Numbered from the stretch's first letter, positions 44,154-53,848 are shown. The stretch is DNA of 64,000 nt from Sandaracinaceae bacterium (GCA_020633055.1 JACKEJ010000010.1:310001-374000); one strand, 5' to 3'. The notes: generated from the letters alone by a model not told the origin. Translations and numbers: made by a program.

Positions 44154-45326
44154 TCACAGCCCCATGATCTTGGCCGTCGTGTAGCGCATGACCTCCGTCG
44201 CGCCACCGCCGATGCGCAGCAGACGGGCATCACGCCATGCGCGCGCCACCCAGAGGTCCTCGAGGTAGCCCATGCCGCCGTGGAACTGCACGCACTGGTC
44301 CATGATCTCGGCGTTCACGTCGCCCACGTAGGCCTTGGCCATGGACACCAGCTTGGTGGTCTCCATGGAGAGCATGGTCTTCTTCACGTACTTCTCGTCG
44401 TTGTACGCATCGACCGCCTTGTACGTCAGCGCCTTGGCCGCCTCGAGCTTGGTGTACAGCTCGACGAACTTCTGCTGCCAATACTCGCGCTTGATGAGCG
44501 GCTTGCCGAACGCCTGCCGCTCGCCACCCCACGCCACGCTGCGGTCGAGCGCGAGCTTGGAGCCCGCGAGCGCGCTGGCACAGCCCACCAGGCGCTCGGA
44601 CTGGAAGTTCTGCATGAGGTAGATGAAGCCCATGCCCTCTTGCCCCAGCAGGTAGCGCTTGGGCACACGCACGTCCTCGAAGAAGAGCTCGGCGGTGTCG
44701 CTGGCCCAGTTGCCGGCCTTCTTGAGCTTGCGGCTGACGCTGTAGCCCGCGACGTCGGTGGGCACGAGGATGATGGACACACCGCGCGCGCCAGCGTCTG
44801 GATCCGTCTTGACCATGCACGTGACGAAGCTCGCCCGCGTGCCGTTGGTGATGTAGGTCTTGCTGCCGTTGATGACGTACTCGTCGCCCACCTTGCGGGC
44901 AGTGGTCCGCAAGCTGGCCACGTCGGACCCCGCGCCCGGCTCGCTCACGCCCAGCGCGGCGATGCGGTCGCCGGCGATGGCGGGGCGCAGGAACTCCTCC
45001 TTCTGCTCTCTGGTGCCGATGTCGTGGATGACCGGGGTGGCCATGTCGGACTGCACCAGGAGGCCCATGGTGACGCCAGCCGAGTTGTTGCGGGGGAGCT
45101 CCTCGGCCTTGACCACGCTCATCCAGAAGTCGCCCCCACCTCCACCGAAATCCTCGCTGAAGTGGGCGCCGAGGATGCCGCGGTCGCCGGCCCACTTGAA
45201 GACCTCGTCTGGGAAGACCTCGGCCTCCTCCCACGCGTCGACGCGCGGCGCCAGCTCCTTCTCGGCAAAGGTGCGGACCTGCTGGCGGAAGAGGTCGTGT
45301 TCTTCGGTGAACGGATTGAAAACCAT
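44154..45326 (-). CDS. Acyl-CoA dehydrogenase
   Basis: 390 residues from MVFNPFTEEHDLF. It catalyses the first oxidation of fatty-acyl-CoA or branched-chain acyl-CoA. Family motifs: ALGVSEPGAGSDVASLRTTA, KTYITNGTRASF, NFQSERLVGCASALAG, the C-terminal FHGGMGYLEDLWVARAWRDA and IGGGATEVMRYTTAKIM. The upstream frame contains the inverted repeat AATGAATG-N2-CATTCATT at 45376-45393, 50 bp before the start, which resembles TetR-type FadR operators of fatty-acid degradation genes. Likely regulated by such a repressor. Confidence 0.9.
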   Translation of the reverse strand: MVFNPFTEEHDLFRQQVRTFAEKELAPRVDAWEEAEVFPDEVFKWAGDRGILGAHFSEDFGGGGGDFWMSVVKAEELPRNNSAGVTMGLLVQSDMATPVIHDIGTREQKEEFLRPAIAGDRIAALGVSEPGAGSDVASLRTTARKVGDEYVINGSKTYITNGTRASFVTCMVKTDPDAGARGVSIILVPTDVAGYSVSRKLKKAGNWASDTAELFFEDVRVPKRYLLGQEGMGFIYLMQNFQSERLVGCASALAGSKLALDRSVAWGGERQAFGKPLIKREYWQQKFVELYTKLEAAKALTYKAVDAYNDEKYVKKTMLSMETTKLVSMAKAYVGDVNAEIMDQCVQFHGGMGYLEDLWVARAWRDARLLRIGGGATEVMRYTTAKIMGL

Positions 45327-45375
45327 GCGTGCTCTCCGGTGCGGGGGGCGTCGCCGGGTCACCCTCGGCGCGCTG

Positions 45376-45393
45376 AATGAATGTGCATTCATT
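45376..45393. promoter_or_regulatory. FadR/TetR-like inverted repeat before the acyl-CoA dehydrogenase gene
   Basis: AATGAATG (45376-45383) and CATTCATT (45386-45393) form a perfect 8-bp inverted repeat around two bases. This matches the TGAATGA-type half sites described for TetR-family FadR repressors of Bacillus and Thermus, which release DNA on binding long-chain acyl-CoA. No regulator gene is in the window. Confidence 0.6.
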
Positions 45394-45512
45394 TTGTACC
45401 GAGTCCCGCGTGGCCTGGCAAGCCCCTTCCACGTGGCGGCGAACCACGGGCCCACGTCGCGGCAGCTCTGGCCGACTCGGCGGCACACGGCGGTGCTGGC
45501 ACTGAACGCGGA

Positions 45513-45544
45513 AGAGCCCCGAAACCGGCTGGTCGCGGGGCTCT
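45513..45544 (-). terminator. Hairpin downstream of the TSP3-OmpA gene
   Basis: AGAGCCCCG (45513-45521) pairs with CGGGGCTCT (45536-45544) around a 14-base loop, 44 bp after the stop of the surface-protein gene on the minus strand. The minus-strand sequence then reads TTCCGCGTTC, a weak T content. Probable terminator. Confidence 0.55.
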
Positions 45545-45588
45545 CTCGCTAGGTCACGGGCGCGTGGGGCGCCCGCCTGTCGCGGTCG

Positions 45589-47547
45589 TCAGTCGATGGT
45601 GTCCGCCGTGGGGCCGTTGTCGGCGGACTGGATGTCGCCGTTCTGGCCCACGATGGTGAAGACCACGCGACGGTTCCGGGCGTGATCGTCCGCCGAGCGC
45701 GCGTTCTCCACGATGGGACGCGTCGGGCCGTAGCCCTGCGCCTCGAGGCGGCCAGCGTCGACGCCGTGCTCCACCAGGTAGCGCATGACGGACTCCGCGC
45801 GCGCCTGCGACAGACGCATGTTGTTGGCCAGACGACCGCGCGAGTCCGTGTGACCCTCCACGCGCACGTGCTGCACCTCGGGGTGCTCGTTGAGCAGGCG
45901 CGCCACCGCGTCCAGCAGACCGAACGAGCGCGACTCGATCACGTCGCGGTTCGTGCGGAAGTACACGGTCTGCAGGATCTCGATGCCGCCCTCGTTGATG
46001 ACGACGTCCGTCGGCTCCGGGCAGCCGTGGTACTCCACGGTGCCGGGCACGTTGACGCAGCTGTCCACCGGGTCGACGACGGTGTCACCGTCCGTGTCGG
46101 GCCACGGGCATCCCTGGTTCGCCGAGGGACCTGCCTCGACCGGGCAGCGGTCGGTCGCGTCGGGGATTCCGTCGCCGTCGTTGTCCGGGTCCGGGCAGCC
46201 GTTCTCGTCCTCGAAGCCGTCCATGTCCTCGGCGTCCATCGGGCACTGATCATTCGTGTCGAGGATGCCGTCACCGTCGTTGTCCGGGTCGGGGCAGCCG
46301 TTCGCGTCCTCGTAGCCGTCGATGTCCTCGGCCTCCAGCGGGCACTCGTCCTCGACGTCCAGGATGCCGTCGCTGTCGTTGTCCGGGTCGGGGCAGCCAT
46401 CGGTGTCCTGATAGGTGTCGACGTCCTCGGGCTCGGTGACGCACTGGTCCTCGTCGTCGTAGATGCCGTCGCCGTCGGTGTCGAGGCGGACCACGGCGCC
46501 CGCCGTCGGCTCGGTGTAGCCGACCATCGCGAACACGCGGAAGTCTGGCGAGCCGAAGCCGCGCACCAGGCCAGGACCACCACCGACGCCGGCCGTCAGG
46601 CCGCTGCTGTGGGTGAACTTCAGACCGCCGAGGACCTCGAGCGGGGTCTCCTGCTGGTCGAAGAAGTTCTGGAACGTGGTGCGGCCATGCACCTCGATGA
46701 TGGCGCGCAGGTCGGTGGCGCTGTCCTCCTCGAGGAGGCGGATGGTAGCGCCCAAGCCGTAGGTGAACTCGTCACCCTGACGCGCGCCGTAGTAGCAGTT
46801 CGAGCCCGGGCGGGGAGTGCCCGGGAGGTCGCGGCAGTCGGCGTTGTCCGGACGCAGGTAGGCACCCAGGTTCGCGGCGAGGCGGAGGCGACCGACGTTG
46901 ATCTGCGCGATGATCTCGGCGCCGCCCGCGATGCCACGCTCACCCGCGTAGTGCTGGTTGTCGTCGAACAGGTTGGCCGTAGGGATCGTCAAGCGGCCCT
47001 GCACGGACAGCATGAAGACATTCTCGGTGGTGCCGAAGAGGCGCACGCGCGCCCCAACCCACAGGTCACCCAACGTGAAGCCATCGGCCAGGTAGATGGG
47101 CACGGCTCCCGGCGTCGTCCCGTCACCGTCCACCACGCCCAGCGCGCCAAGGTTGGCGGGGATGTCGTCGCCGTTCTCCAGGAAGACGATGGGCAAACCG
47201 AGAGAGAGCGTGAGCCGGTCGCGGATGCCCAACGACGCGTTGAGGTTGCCCGTGAGCTGGTGCTCGACGACCGAGAAGGCCTCGCTGCCCGCGGAGCCCC
47301 GCGTGACCTCGTAGACGAGCGGGTCATTGGCGTAGTCGATGTAGAACTGTGCGCCAAAGCGCATGTCGCCCTGTACCTCGGCCGAGCTCACGGCGAAGCC
47401 GTCGTTCGTCTGCTCGGATGGGACGAAGCGGTTCAACTGGACGCTCGGTTGCGCGCCAGCCACCGAGGCCCCGCCCACCACCAACAGCGCCGCGAGGCCT
47501 GTTACCAGCCGCCTCAGCGTCGCCGCGCCTGTGTTCGCATGTGTCAC
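45589..47547 (-). CDS. Outer-membrane OmpA-family protein with thrombospondin type-3 repeats
   Basis: 652 residues from the GTG at 47547, preceded by GAGGAGG. The longer ATG frame to 47778 crosses the promoter and is rejected. A signal peptide (hydrophobic core LVTGLAALLVVGGASVAG, cleavage near AGA/QPS) leads to a beta-barrel-like region of ~320 residues. At ~354-510 there are five Asp-rich calcium-binding TSP3 repeats of ~37 residues (DGDGILDVEDECP and variants). The C-terminal OmpA domain (~525-640; VYFRTNRDVIES, GHTDSRGRLANN) should bind peptidoglycan. The common architecture in deltaproteobacteria is an abundant outer-membrane porin-like protein. Confidence 0.92.
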   Translation of the reverse strand: MTHANTGAATLRRLVTGLAALLVVGGASVAGAQPSVQLNRFVPSEQTNDGFAVSSAEVQGDMRFGAQFYIDYANDPLVYEVTRGSAGSEAFSVVEHQLTGNLNASLGIRDRLTLSLGLPIVFLENGDDIPANLGALGVVDGDGTTPGAVPIYLADGFTLGDLWVGARVRLFGTTENVFMLSVQGRLTIPTANLFDDNQHYAGERGIAGGAEIIAQINVGRLRLAANLGAYLRPDNADCRDLPGTPRPGSNCYYGARQGDEFTYGLGATIRLLEEDSATDLRAIIEVHGRTTFQNFFDQQETPLEVLGGLKFTHSSGLTAGVGGGPGLVRGFGSPDFRVFAMVGYTEPTAGAVVRLDTDGDGIYDDEDQCVTEPEDVDTYQDTDGCPDPDNDSDGILDVEDECPLEAEDIDGYEDANGCPDPDNDGDGILDTNDQCPMDAEDMDGFEDENGCPDPDNDGDGIPDATDRCPVEAGPSANQGCPWPDTDGDTVVDPVDSCVNVPGTVEYHGCPEPTDVVINEGGIEILQTVYFRTNRDVIESRSFGLLDAVARLLNEHPEVQHVRVEGHTDSRGRLANNMRLSQARAESVMRYLVEHGVDAGRLEAQGYGPTRPIVENARSADDHARNRRVVFTIVGQNGDIQSADNGPTADTID

Positions 47548-47776
47548 TTCTGCCTCCTCGGTTCCACGACTCCCGCGCAGCGCGAAGAGCCTACGATTGC
47601 GTGCGAGATTACCAACTCGCCCCGGGATTACCACACTTCGCGGCCCCGTCCCAGCTTGGGGACACACCGCTTGATCTCCCCCACTGTGCCACAGCTTTCG
47701 ATTCCACAATGAGTAAATTCTTTCTTCGTTGCGGAAAAGCCGTCGGGTCGAGCCTTCCCGGGTATCGTGGGGGCCC

Positions 47777-49099
47777 ATGAGCTATCGCACGACCCCCGAG
47801 GACACCCACGCGATGCCGTCGGGCATCCCGTTCATCGTCGGGAACGAGGCGGCGGAGCGTTTCAGCTTCTATGGAATGAAGGCGATCTTGTTCACCGTCA
47901 TGACGCGCCACCTGGTCGACGCAGCGGGCGCGCCGGACCTCATGACGGAGCCCGAGGCGAAGGCGTTCATCCACACGTTCGTGGCGACGCTGTACGCGCT
48001 CCCCATCCTCGGCGCGATCGCGGCCGACGCCTGGTTCGGCAAGTACCGCATCATCTTGGCGTTGTCGCTCGTGTATTGCGCGGGGCACGCGGTCTTGGCG
48101 GTGAACACCACGCGCACCGGGCTGGTGATCGGACTCGGGGTGCTCGCGATCGGTGCCGGGGGTATCAAGCCGTGCGTGTCCGCGCACGTCGGGGATCAGT
48201 TCGGGGCGAACAACGCTCACCTGGTCACGCGCGCGTTCGCGTTCTTCTACCTTTCGATCAACCTCGGCGCCGCGGTGGCCATGAACCTGACGCCGTGGCT
48301 GCTGAGCCGCTTCGGGCCGCACCCTGCGTTCGGCCTCCCCGGTGTGCTGATGGTCATCGCCACGTTCGTGTTCTGGTGGGGTCGGCGTCGCTTCGCCCAC
48401 ATCCCCCCAGGCGGCCAACGGTTCTTGGCGGAGATCACGAGCCCAGAGGGGCTGCGCGTGTTCGCCCGGCTGGCCGTGATGTTCGCGTTCGTCGCGCTGT
48501 TCTGGACGCTCTTCGACCAGACCGCGTCCAGCTGGGTCGCGCAGGGGCGCCGCATGGATCTGCACGGCTACGACTGGCTGGCGGACAACATGCAGTCGGC
48601 CAACCCCATCTTCATCTTGCTGCTCACCCCGCTGTTCACGCTGGTGGTGTACCCACGCCTCGAGCGCCACGTGCGCCTCACACCCATGCGCAAGATGGGC
48701 GTGGGGATGGTGCTGGCGGCGCTCTCGTTCTGCTACTCGGCGGGGCTCGAGGCGGTCATCGCGACCGGCGCGAAGCCGACCATCTTCCTGCAGCTCGTCG
48801 GCTACGGGATCCTCACGGCCGGCGAGCTGCTGGTGTCGGTCACCGCGCTCGAGTACGCCTACACGCAGTCGCCGCCGACGATGAAGTCCATGGTCATGTC
48901 GCTGTACCTCGCCAGCGCTGCGCTGGGGAACCTGTTCACGGTCGGTATCACGCGCCTGACGACGAACGCCGAAGGTGCGCCCACGCTCAGCAACACGCAG
49001 TCGTTCATGCTGTACGCGGCGCTCATGCTGGCTGGCGCCGTGCTGTTCGTCCCCTACGCGCGGCGTGTCCGCGAGCACAGCTACCTCCCCAGCACATGA
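47777..49099 (+). CDS. Proton-dependent oligopeptide transporter (POT/PTR2 family)
   Basis: 440 residues from MSYRTTPEDTHAMPSG. About 12 membrane segments. The PTR signature is at the N-terminus (GNEAAERFSFYGMKAILFTV) and the second at RAFAFFYLSINLGAAVAM. The usual ExxER motif on TM1 is present as EAAERF. These transporters import di- and tripeptides with protons across the inner membrane. Its TGA overlaps the ATG of the next gene, starting a chain of three overlapping genes; it is divergent from the TSP3-OmpA gene across a 229-bp gap. Confidence 0.9.
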   Translation: MSYRTTPEDTHAMPSGIPFIVGNEAAERFSFYGMKAILFTVMTRHLVDAAGAPDLMTEPEAKAFIHTFVATLYALPILGAIAADAWFGKYRIILALSLVYCAGHAVLAVNTTRTGLVIGLGVLAIGAGGIKPCVSAHVGDQFGANNAHLVTRAFAFFYLSINLGAAVAMNLTPWLLSRFGPHPAFGLPGVLMVIATFVFWWGRRRFAHIPPGGQRFLAEITSPEGLRVFARLAVMFAFVALFWTLFDQTASSWVAQGRRMDLHGYDWLADNMQSANPIFILLLTPLFTLVVYPRLERHVRLTPMRKMGVGMVLAALSFCYSAGLEAVIATGAKPTIFLQLVGYGILTAGELLVSVTALEYAYTQSPPTMKSMVMSLYLASAALGNLFTVGITRLTTNAEGAPTLSNTQSFMLYAALMLAGAVLFVPYARRVREHSYLPST

Positions 49100-50142
49100 C
49101 GCGCGTACGCGGCCTCGACCTCGCACGCGGAGTGGCGTGCGTCGCGATGATCCAGGCGCACGCCTACGACGCCTACGTAGACGCCCCGCACCGCGGGAGC
49201 ACAGCGTTCGCCGTGACCCGCTTCTTGGCGCTCCTGCCGTTGCCGCTGTTCATGGTGCTCGCGGGGATGGGCGTCGCGCTGCGGGTGGAGCGCGGCCGCG
49301 CGCGAGGAGAGGCGACCGCGACCACCCGCCGGGAGCTGACGCGCCGCGGCGGGCTCGTGTTGCTCAGCGGATACGCCCTGAACCTGCTCTACGGGCTGAT
49401 GGACGGCGCTCGCACCATCGGAGAATTGCTGCGCTTCGACGTGCTCCACGTGATCGGGGCGAGCATCCTGCTGTTGGGCGCCCTGCTCCCCGGCCGCGCG
49501 CGGCCGACCCTCACGGCCAGCGCGCTGGTAGCGCTGTGGCTCGTGCCGAGCCCGTGGCTGCAGCGCGCCGGGCAACGCGCGCCCGACGGTGTGCGCCTGC
49601 TGCTCGTGCCCTTCGTGGACATCTCGCCCTACACCAAGATGCCCCTGCTGCCCCTCGCCGCGTGGTGCGCCCTGGGTGCGGCGTGCGCCCAGGTGACGCT
49701 GCGCGCACCGCGGGTCGTGGCCGCCATGGCGCTACCGCTCGCGGTCGCAGCCCACCTCGGTACCGAGGCGTGGGCCGCGTTGCCGGGAGTCACGCTGGCG
49801 CGCACGCACCCGATCGTGTGGCTGAACGCCGTCGACCTCGCGGCCCGCGCGCTCGTGGTCATCGGCCTGGTGCTGGCGGCGACCGCGCGGCACGCTGGAC
49901 CATCGCGGGCGCAGGCGCCGTGGCTGGCGCTCGGGACGGGGTCGCTGCGTGTCTACGCGCTGCACCTGCCCTTCGCGTACGGGGCGCTCGGGAGGCCGCT
50001 GCGCGCCATTCCGGACATGAGCGTCTTGGACGCGACACCGTGGGTGGCGAGCCTCACGGTGCTCACCTACGCCTTGCTCCGCGGCACTGACACGCTACGG
50101 GACCGCTTCCTCGCTTGGCGATACACTCGCGACGCGCCATGA
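49096..50142 (+). CDS. DUF1624/HGSNAT-like polytopic membrane acyltransferase
   Basis: 348 residues with about 8-9 membrane segments. The N-terminus RGLDLARGVACVAMIQAHAY carries the conserved pattern and His of the heparan-alpha-glucosaminide N-acetyltransferase catalytic domain family (DUF1624), and the GSLRVYALHLPFAYG motif at ~300 also fits acyltransferases of the integral membrane kind. Likely transfers an acyl group to a sugar or envelope polymer. The ATG lies in an ATGA overlap with the transporter, and the TGA overlaps the ATG of the phosphohexomutase, so the three proteins are coupled. A shared role in envelope sugar metabolism is plausible but inferred. Confidence 0.7.
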   Translation: MTRVRGLDLARGVACVAMIQAHAYDAYVDAPHRGSTAFAVTRFLALLPLPLFMVLAGMGVALRVERGRARGEATATTRRELTRRGGLVLLSGYALNLLYGLMDGARTIGELLRFDVLHVIGASILLLGALLPGRARPTLTASALVALWLVPSPWLQRAGQRAPDGVRLLLVPFVDISPYTKMPLLPLAAWCALGAACAQVTLRAPRVVAAMALPLAVAAHLGTEAWAALPGVTLARTHPIVWLNAVDLAARALVVIGLVLAATARHAGPSRAQAPWLALGTGSLRVYALHLPFAYGALGRPLRAIPDMSVLDATPWVASLTVLTYALLRGTDTLRDRFLAWRYTRDAP

Positions 50143-51938
50143 CCCACGCCCCCTCGCCCACCCCCAAGGACCACACCGCGATCCGCGCCGCGACCACCTG
50201 GATGGAGGGCGATCCCGACGCGAGCACACGCGCCGAGCTCGGGGCGCTGACTGCAGCCGCGGCTGACGACGCGGTCGCGGGCGAGGCGCTACGACGACGC
50301 ATGGACGAGCGCCTGGAATTCGGCACGGCCGGGCTCCGCGGCCTCGTGGGCGCGGGCCCCGGTCGCCTCAATCGTGCCACGGTCATCCGCGCCACCCATG
50401 GCCTGTGCGAGTGGCTCCGCGCGCGGGTGCCCGACGCGGCGTCACGCGGGGTGTGCATCGGCTTCGACGCTCGGCCCACCAGCCGCACCCTGGCCCACGA
50501 CGTCGCCGCCGTCGTCGCGGGCGCGGGCCTCGTCGCGCGAGTGTTCGAGGACTTCGCGCCGACCCCCCTCGTGGGCTTCGCCATCCTGGACCAGAGCGCG
50601 GCGGCGGGTGTGGTGGTCACCGCCAGCCACAACCCGCCGGAGTACAACGGATACAAGGTGTTCTGGGAGCACGGCGCCCAGATCGTGCCGCCAGACGATG
50701 CGGGCATCGCCGCAGCCATCGACACGGCCCCGCCCGCCGTGGAGGTGCCACGTTCCGACGAAGGGGATGCTCGCCGCGACGGACGCTGGCTGAGCCTCGG
50801 CGACGACGTCCGCGCACGTTACGCGCGGGGCGTGCTGCGCTGCCTGCCGGACAGCGCGGGGTCGCGCGCGCTGCGGATCGCGTACACGCCGCTGCACGGC
50901 GTAGGGATGCGCACCGTGCTGCCCATCCTGGCGCAGGCCGGCTTCGACGACGTCCACGTGGTGGCCTCGCAAGCCGAGCCGGACGGCTCCTTCCCGACGG
51001 TGCGCTTCCCCAACCCGGAAGAACCTGGCGCGCTCGCAGCGTTGATCGCGCTGTGCGAGGACGTCGGCGCCGACGTGGGCGTCGCCAACGATCCGGACGC
51101 GGACCGCCTGGCAGTGGTCGCGGCAGACGACCAGGGCGTGTTCGAGGCGTTGAGCGGCAACGAGATCGGGTGCTTGCTGGCGGACTACCTGCTGAGCCAT
51201 GGCGACCCGACCCAGGCGCGGGTGGTCATCAACACGGTCGTCAGCTCCCCCCTGCTAGGCGTCATCGCGCACGCTCACCGAGCGTCGTTCGCGCAGACGC
51301 TCACGGGTCACAAGTGGATCCACGCACGCGCCATGGAAGAGGAGGCGCGTGGCCGCACGTTCGTGTTCGGCTACGAGGAGGCGCTCGGCTACGCGGTCGG
51401 TTCCCTGGTGCGCGACAAGGACGGCATCTCGGCGTTGCTCGCGTTCTGCGACATGGCGGCGCGGGCGAAGGCCGGGGGGCGCTCGGTGCTCGCGCTGCGC
51501 GACGACCTGCTGCGCCGCTACGGGGCGTACGTCAGCCTGCAGGAGTCCTGGGTGCTGCCTGGAGAGGCTGGGCGCGACGAGATCCGAGCGCGTGTGGCCC
51601 GCGCCGAGGCCCTGCCGCTGGACACGCTCGGGGGGGTGCCAGTCGTGGCTCGCATCACCGGGAAGGACGCCGTCCGACGAAGCCGCGACGGGCGAACGGA
51701 GGCGCTCGGGTGGGCGGCGAGCGACCTCCTGGTGCTCGAGCTGGAAGGGGGGCAGCGCGCCATGCTGCGCCCGAGCGGCACCGAGCCGAAGCTCAAGCTG
51801 TACTTCGACGCGCGCGCCGAGCTCAGCCCGTCGGAGCCCGTGAAGGCAGCACGAGCGCGCGCGCGGGCGTTGGCGACGGCCATCCGGGACGACCTGGTGG
51901 CGCGCCTGGGCGGCGCCCCCGAGTCCCCGGTTTCTTGA
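50139..51938 (+). CDS. Phosphohexomutase (phosphoglucomutase / phosphomannomutase, PGM2-like)
   Basis: 599 residues from the ATG in an ATGA overlap. Interconverts hexose 1- and 6-phosphates. The phospho-Ser is S163 in VVVTASHNPPEYNGYKVF; the Mg loop is NDPDADRLAVV; the sugar-binding loop is GYEEALGYAVG; the phosphate-binding loop is RPSGTEPKLKLYF. The ~600 residue length and the LEFGTAGLRG motif near residue 60 place it with the larger PGM2/phosphopentomutase-type group rather than the 450-residue ManB type. Probably feeds sugar precursors for the membrane acyltransferase encoded just before it. Confidence 0.92.
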   Translation: MTHAPSPTPKDHTAIRAATTWMEGDPDASTRAELGALTAAAADDAVAGEALRRRMDERLEFGTAGLRGLVGAGPGRLNRATVIRATHGLCEWLRARVPDAASRGVCIGFDARPTSRTLAHDVAAVVAGAGLVARVFEDFAPTPLVGFAILDQSAAAGVVVTASHNPPEYNGYKVFWEHGAQIVPPDDAGIAAAIDTAPPAVEVPRSDEGDARRDGRWLSLGDDVRARYARGVLRCLPDSAGSRALRIAYTPLHGVGMRTVLPILAQAGFDDVHVVASQAEPDGSFPTVRFPNPEEPGALAALIALCEDVGADVGVANDPDADRLAVVAADDQGVFEALSGNEIGCLLADYLLSHGDPTQARVVINTVVSSPLLGVIAHAHRASFAQTLTGHKWIHARAMEEEARGRTFVFGYEEALGYAVGSLVRDKDGISALLAFCDMAARAKAGGRSVLALRDDLLRRYGAYVSLQESWVLPGEAGRDEIRARVARAEALPLDTLGGVPVVARITGKDAVRRSRDGRTEALGWAASDLLVLELEGGQRAMLRPSGTEPKLKLYFDARAELSPSEPVKAARARARALATAIRDDLVARLGGAPESPVS

Positions 51939-51978
51939 CGGCGATGGCCGCACCGCCGACAACCTCGGTGGAGGAAGC

Positions 51979-52578
51979 ATGGCCTTTTCACGCATCACCG
52001 ACGCGATCGAGTATTACGGCCGACGCGGCCAAGACCGCGGCGCGGTCCGCGTCGTGCGCAGGCGGGACCCGGACAAGTTCCGCTGGCGTGGCGCGATCGC
52101 GGCCCTGACAGCGGCCGCCGGCCAGCGGCGTGGCACCGACCGGGCGCGCCTCGAAGAGCCCGTGCGCGAGCTGGTGCTCGACCTGCACGACGGAGCGCTG
52201 ATGCGCGAGGTCATCCTGGACGCGCGACGCTTCCGCGTAGACCTGGACCGCGGCGAGGTGTTGCCGTTCCGAACACTGGGCGACCTGCGGCGCACGACCT
52301 TTCTCACAGGCACGGATCTCGACGCGGTGCGGCGCTACATCACGCTCCCCGAGGACTTCCACGCACCGATCGACACGGCCGGCGTGGTGGTCGTGGGACG
52401 CGCGCTGGCCGAGCAGCACCGCCGCCGCGCACAGCGCGTGCTGATGGAGCTACCCCCGGCAGCACCCACACGCACCGAGAGCCCGCTCGCCGCCCAGCTA
52501 CGCGAACGCGGAGAGCGCGACGCCGACGCGGCCCGCCGCTGGCGCGCCGTGGCCGACGCCATCCTGCGCGACGGCTGA
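51979..52578 (+). CDS. Hypothetical protein, possibly nucleic-acid or membrane associated
   Basis: 199 residues with no signal peptide or membrane span. A basic N-terminal third (YYGRRGQDRGAVRVVRRRDP) is followed by a mixed region and a helical, highly charged C-terminus (EQHRRRAQRVLMELP, RERGERDADAARRWRAVADA). No motif of a known family could be seen. It starts 40 bp after the mutase gene on the same strand and may belong to that transcript, with 11 bp to the convergent FHA-pseudoprotease gene. Confidence 0.6.
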   Translation: MAFSRITDAIEYYGRRGQDRGAVRVVRRRDPDKFRWRGAIAALTAAAGQRRGTDRARLEEPVRELVLDLHDGALMREVILDARRFRVDLDRGEVLPFRTLGDLRRTTFLTGTDLDAVRRYITLPEDFHAPIDTAGVVVVGRALAEQHRRRAQRVLMELPPAAPTRTESPLAAQLRERGERDADAARRWRAVADAILRDG

Positions 52579-52589
52579 CCCGGGAGGGC

Positions 52590-53825
52590 TCAGAGTCCGG
52601 CCAGCAGCCCGTGCAGCACGTCGATGCGCACGCCGTAGCCCGGCACGGCGTCCTGGCCGACCGTTCCGGCGTGTACGGCCGCCACCCGCCCCTCGCGGTC
52701 GAACACCGGAGAGCCGGGGGTGCCCTGGAGCGCGTACTCGAGCTGCTGGTTCGAACCCGCGCCCGGCAGGTCGCTCACGTTGGTCACGCGCCCGCCGCGC
52801 AGGCCTCCACCAGTCCCCGCCGCGGCCCACACGAACACAGCCGTTCCGTCGAGGACGCCGTCCACTTCGTCGGTGGGGGCGAGCGAGGTCAGGGCGGGCG
52901 CGCTGCCGGTGACGCGCAATAGCCCCACGTCTGGACCAACCTGCGCCCCCGCGGGCATCCCGGGATGTCGGTACATGTGGACCACATCTTGGGGGACACC
53001 CCCCGGGGGCCGCGCGAAGGCCGTGTGACCGCTCTCCGCGGCCGCCTGGAGCGCGTGGACACAGCGTGCAGACGTCGCGATCAGGTCCCGTCGGACGGCG
53101 AACCCGGCGCAGATCTCGTGCTCGCGCCCGACGGGGTCGCGATGCAGCACGCTGAACAGCGCGCCTGCGTGTGCGTTGGCGATGCGCGTGGCGTCCGCCG
53201 CGGTGGGGGGTGGCGTGCGCACGCGCTGCAGCCACCACAGACCGACGCCCACGGCGAGCCCCACGACCAGCAGCCCGAGGCAGGAGAGACCGACGCCCAG
53301 CCACACGCCCATCCCGCGCCGGGGTGCCGGGCCTGGTGGCAGGGGGTAGCTCGGCGTCCCCGCGACAGGTGTGACGGGCGCGGTGGGCGATGGCTCGGGG
53401 GGCGGCGCGTGCGCCGGTGGAGGCGTGGACGACAGCGGCTCGAACAGCACCGCGCGGCTGTCGAGCGCGGGCGGACCGAACGGCGCTTGGCCCGTTGGTG
53501 GGCGCATGGTCGGGGCGTCGGTCTCGAGCAGCTCCACGCGGAAACGAGGCCCACCCGCGCCGAACTCGATCTCGTCGCCATCGGCGAGCGTCGCCTCTCG
53601 GATGCGCTGGCCGTTGACCCAGGTACCGTTGCGGCTCTTGCTGTCGGTGAGGTGCCACTCCGCTCCTCGGCGCACCATCTCCGCGTGATAGCCAGAGGCG
53701 TCGAGGTCGGCGTTGGGGTCGAGCGCCAGCTCGTTGTCCGGCTGACGTCCACAGCGCACCGGACCGTGATCGAAGGTGACCGACCGCCCCGTGTGGGCTC
53801 CGAACGTCTGGTGCAAGCGGATCAA
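52590..53825 (-). CDS. FHA-domain protein with membrane span and degenerate trypsin-like protease domain
   Basis: 411 residues. The N-terminal FHA domain (~20-95) contains CGRQPDNELAL and SRNGTWVNG and should bind phosphothreonine peptides in the cytoplasm. A Pro-rich linker leads to one membrane segment at 173-198. The C-terminal domain resembles chymotrypsin-like proteases: GTPGSPVFD supplies Ser372 and GPDVGLL Asp299, but the expected TAAHC motif reads TSARC (Arg254 instead of His), so catalysis is unlikely. It may be a binding or sensory domain in the periplasm. Last gene of the operon with the PP2C and zinc-ribbon/FHA proteins. Confidence 0.82.
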   Translation of the reverse strand: MIRLHQTFGAHTGRSVTFDHGPVRCGRQPDNELALDPNADLDASGYHAEMVRRGAEWHLTDSKSRNGTWVNGQRIREATLADGDEIEFGAGGPRFRVELLETDAPTMRPPTGQAPFGPPALDSRAVLFEPLSSTPPPAHAPPPEPSPTAPVTPVAGTPSYPLPPGPAPRRGMGVWLGVGLSCLGLLVVGLAVGVGLWWLQRVRTPPPTAADATRIANAHAGALFSVLHRDPVGREHEICAGFAVRRDLIATSARCVHALQAAAESGHTAFARPPGGVPQDVVHMYRHPGMPAGAQVGPDVGLLRVTGSAPALTSLAPTDEVDGVLDGTAVFVWAAAGTGGGLRGGRVTNVSDLPGAGSNQQLEYALQGTPGSPVFDREGRVAAVHAGTVGQDAVPGYGVRIDVLHGLLAGL

Positions 53826-53848
53826 GCGGCAACTCGCACGGGCAGGTC

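Noticed and set aside
47680..47691. TGGCAC on the minus strand upstream of the TSP3-OmpA gene, like a -24 element
   Set aside because: At the -12 position the GC doublet is replaced by GA, so it is not a sigma-54 promoter.
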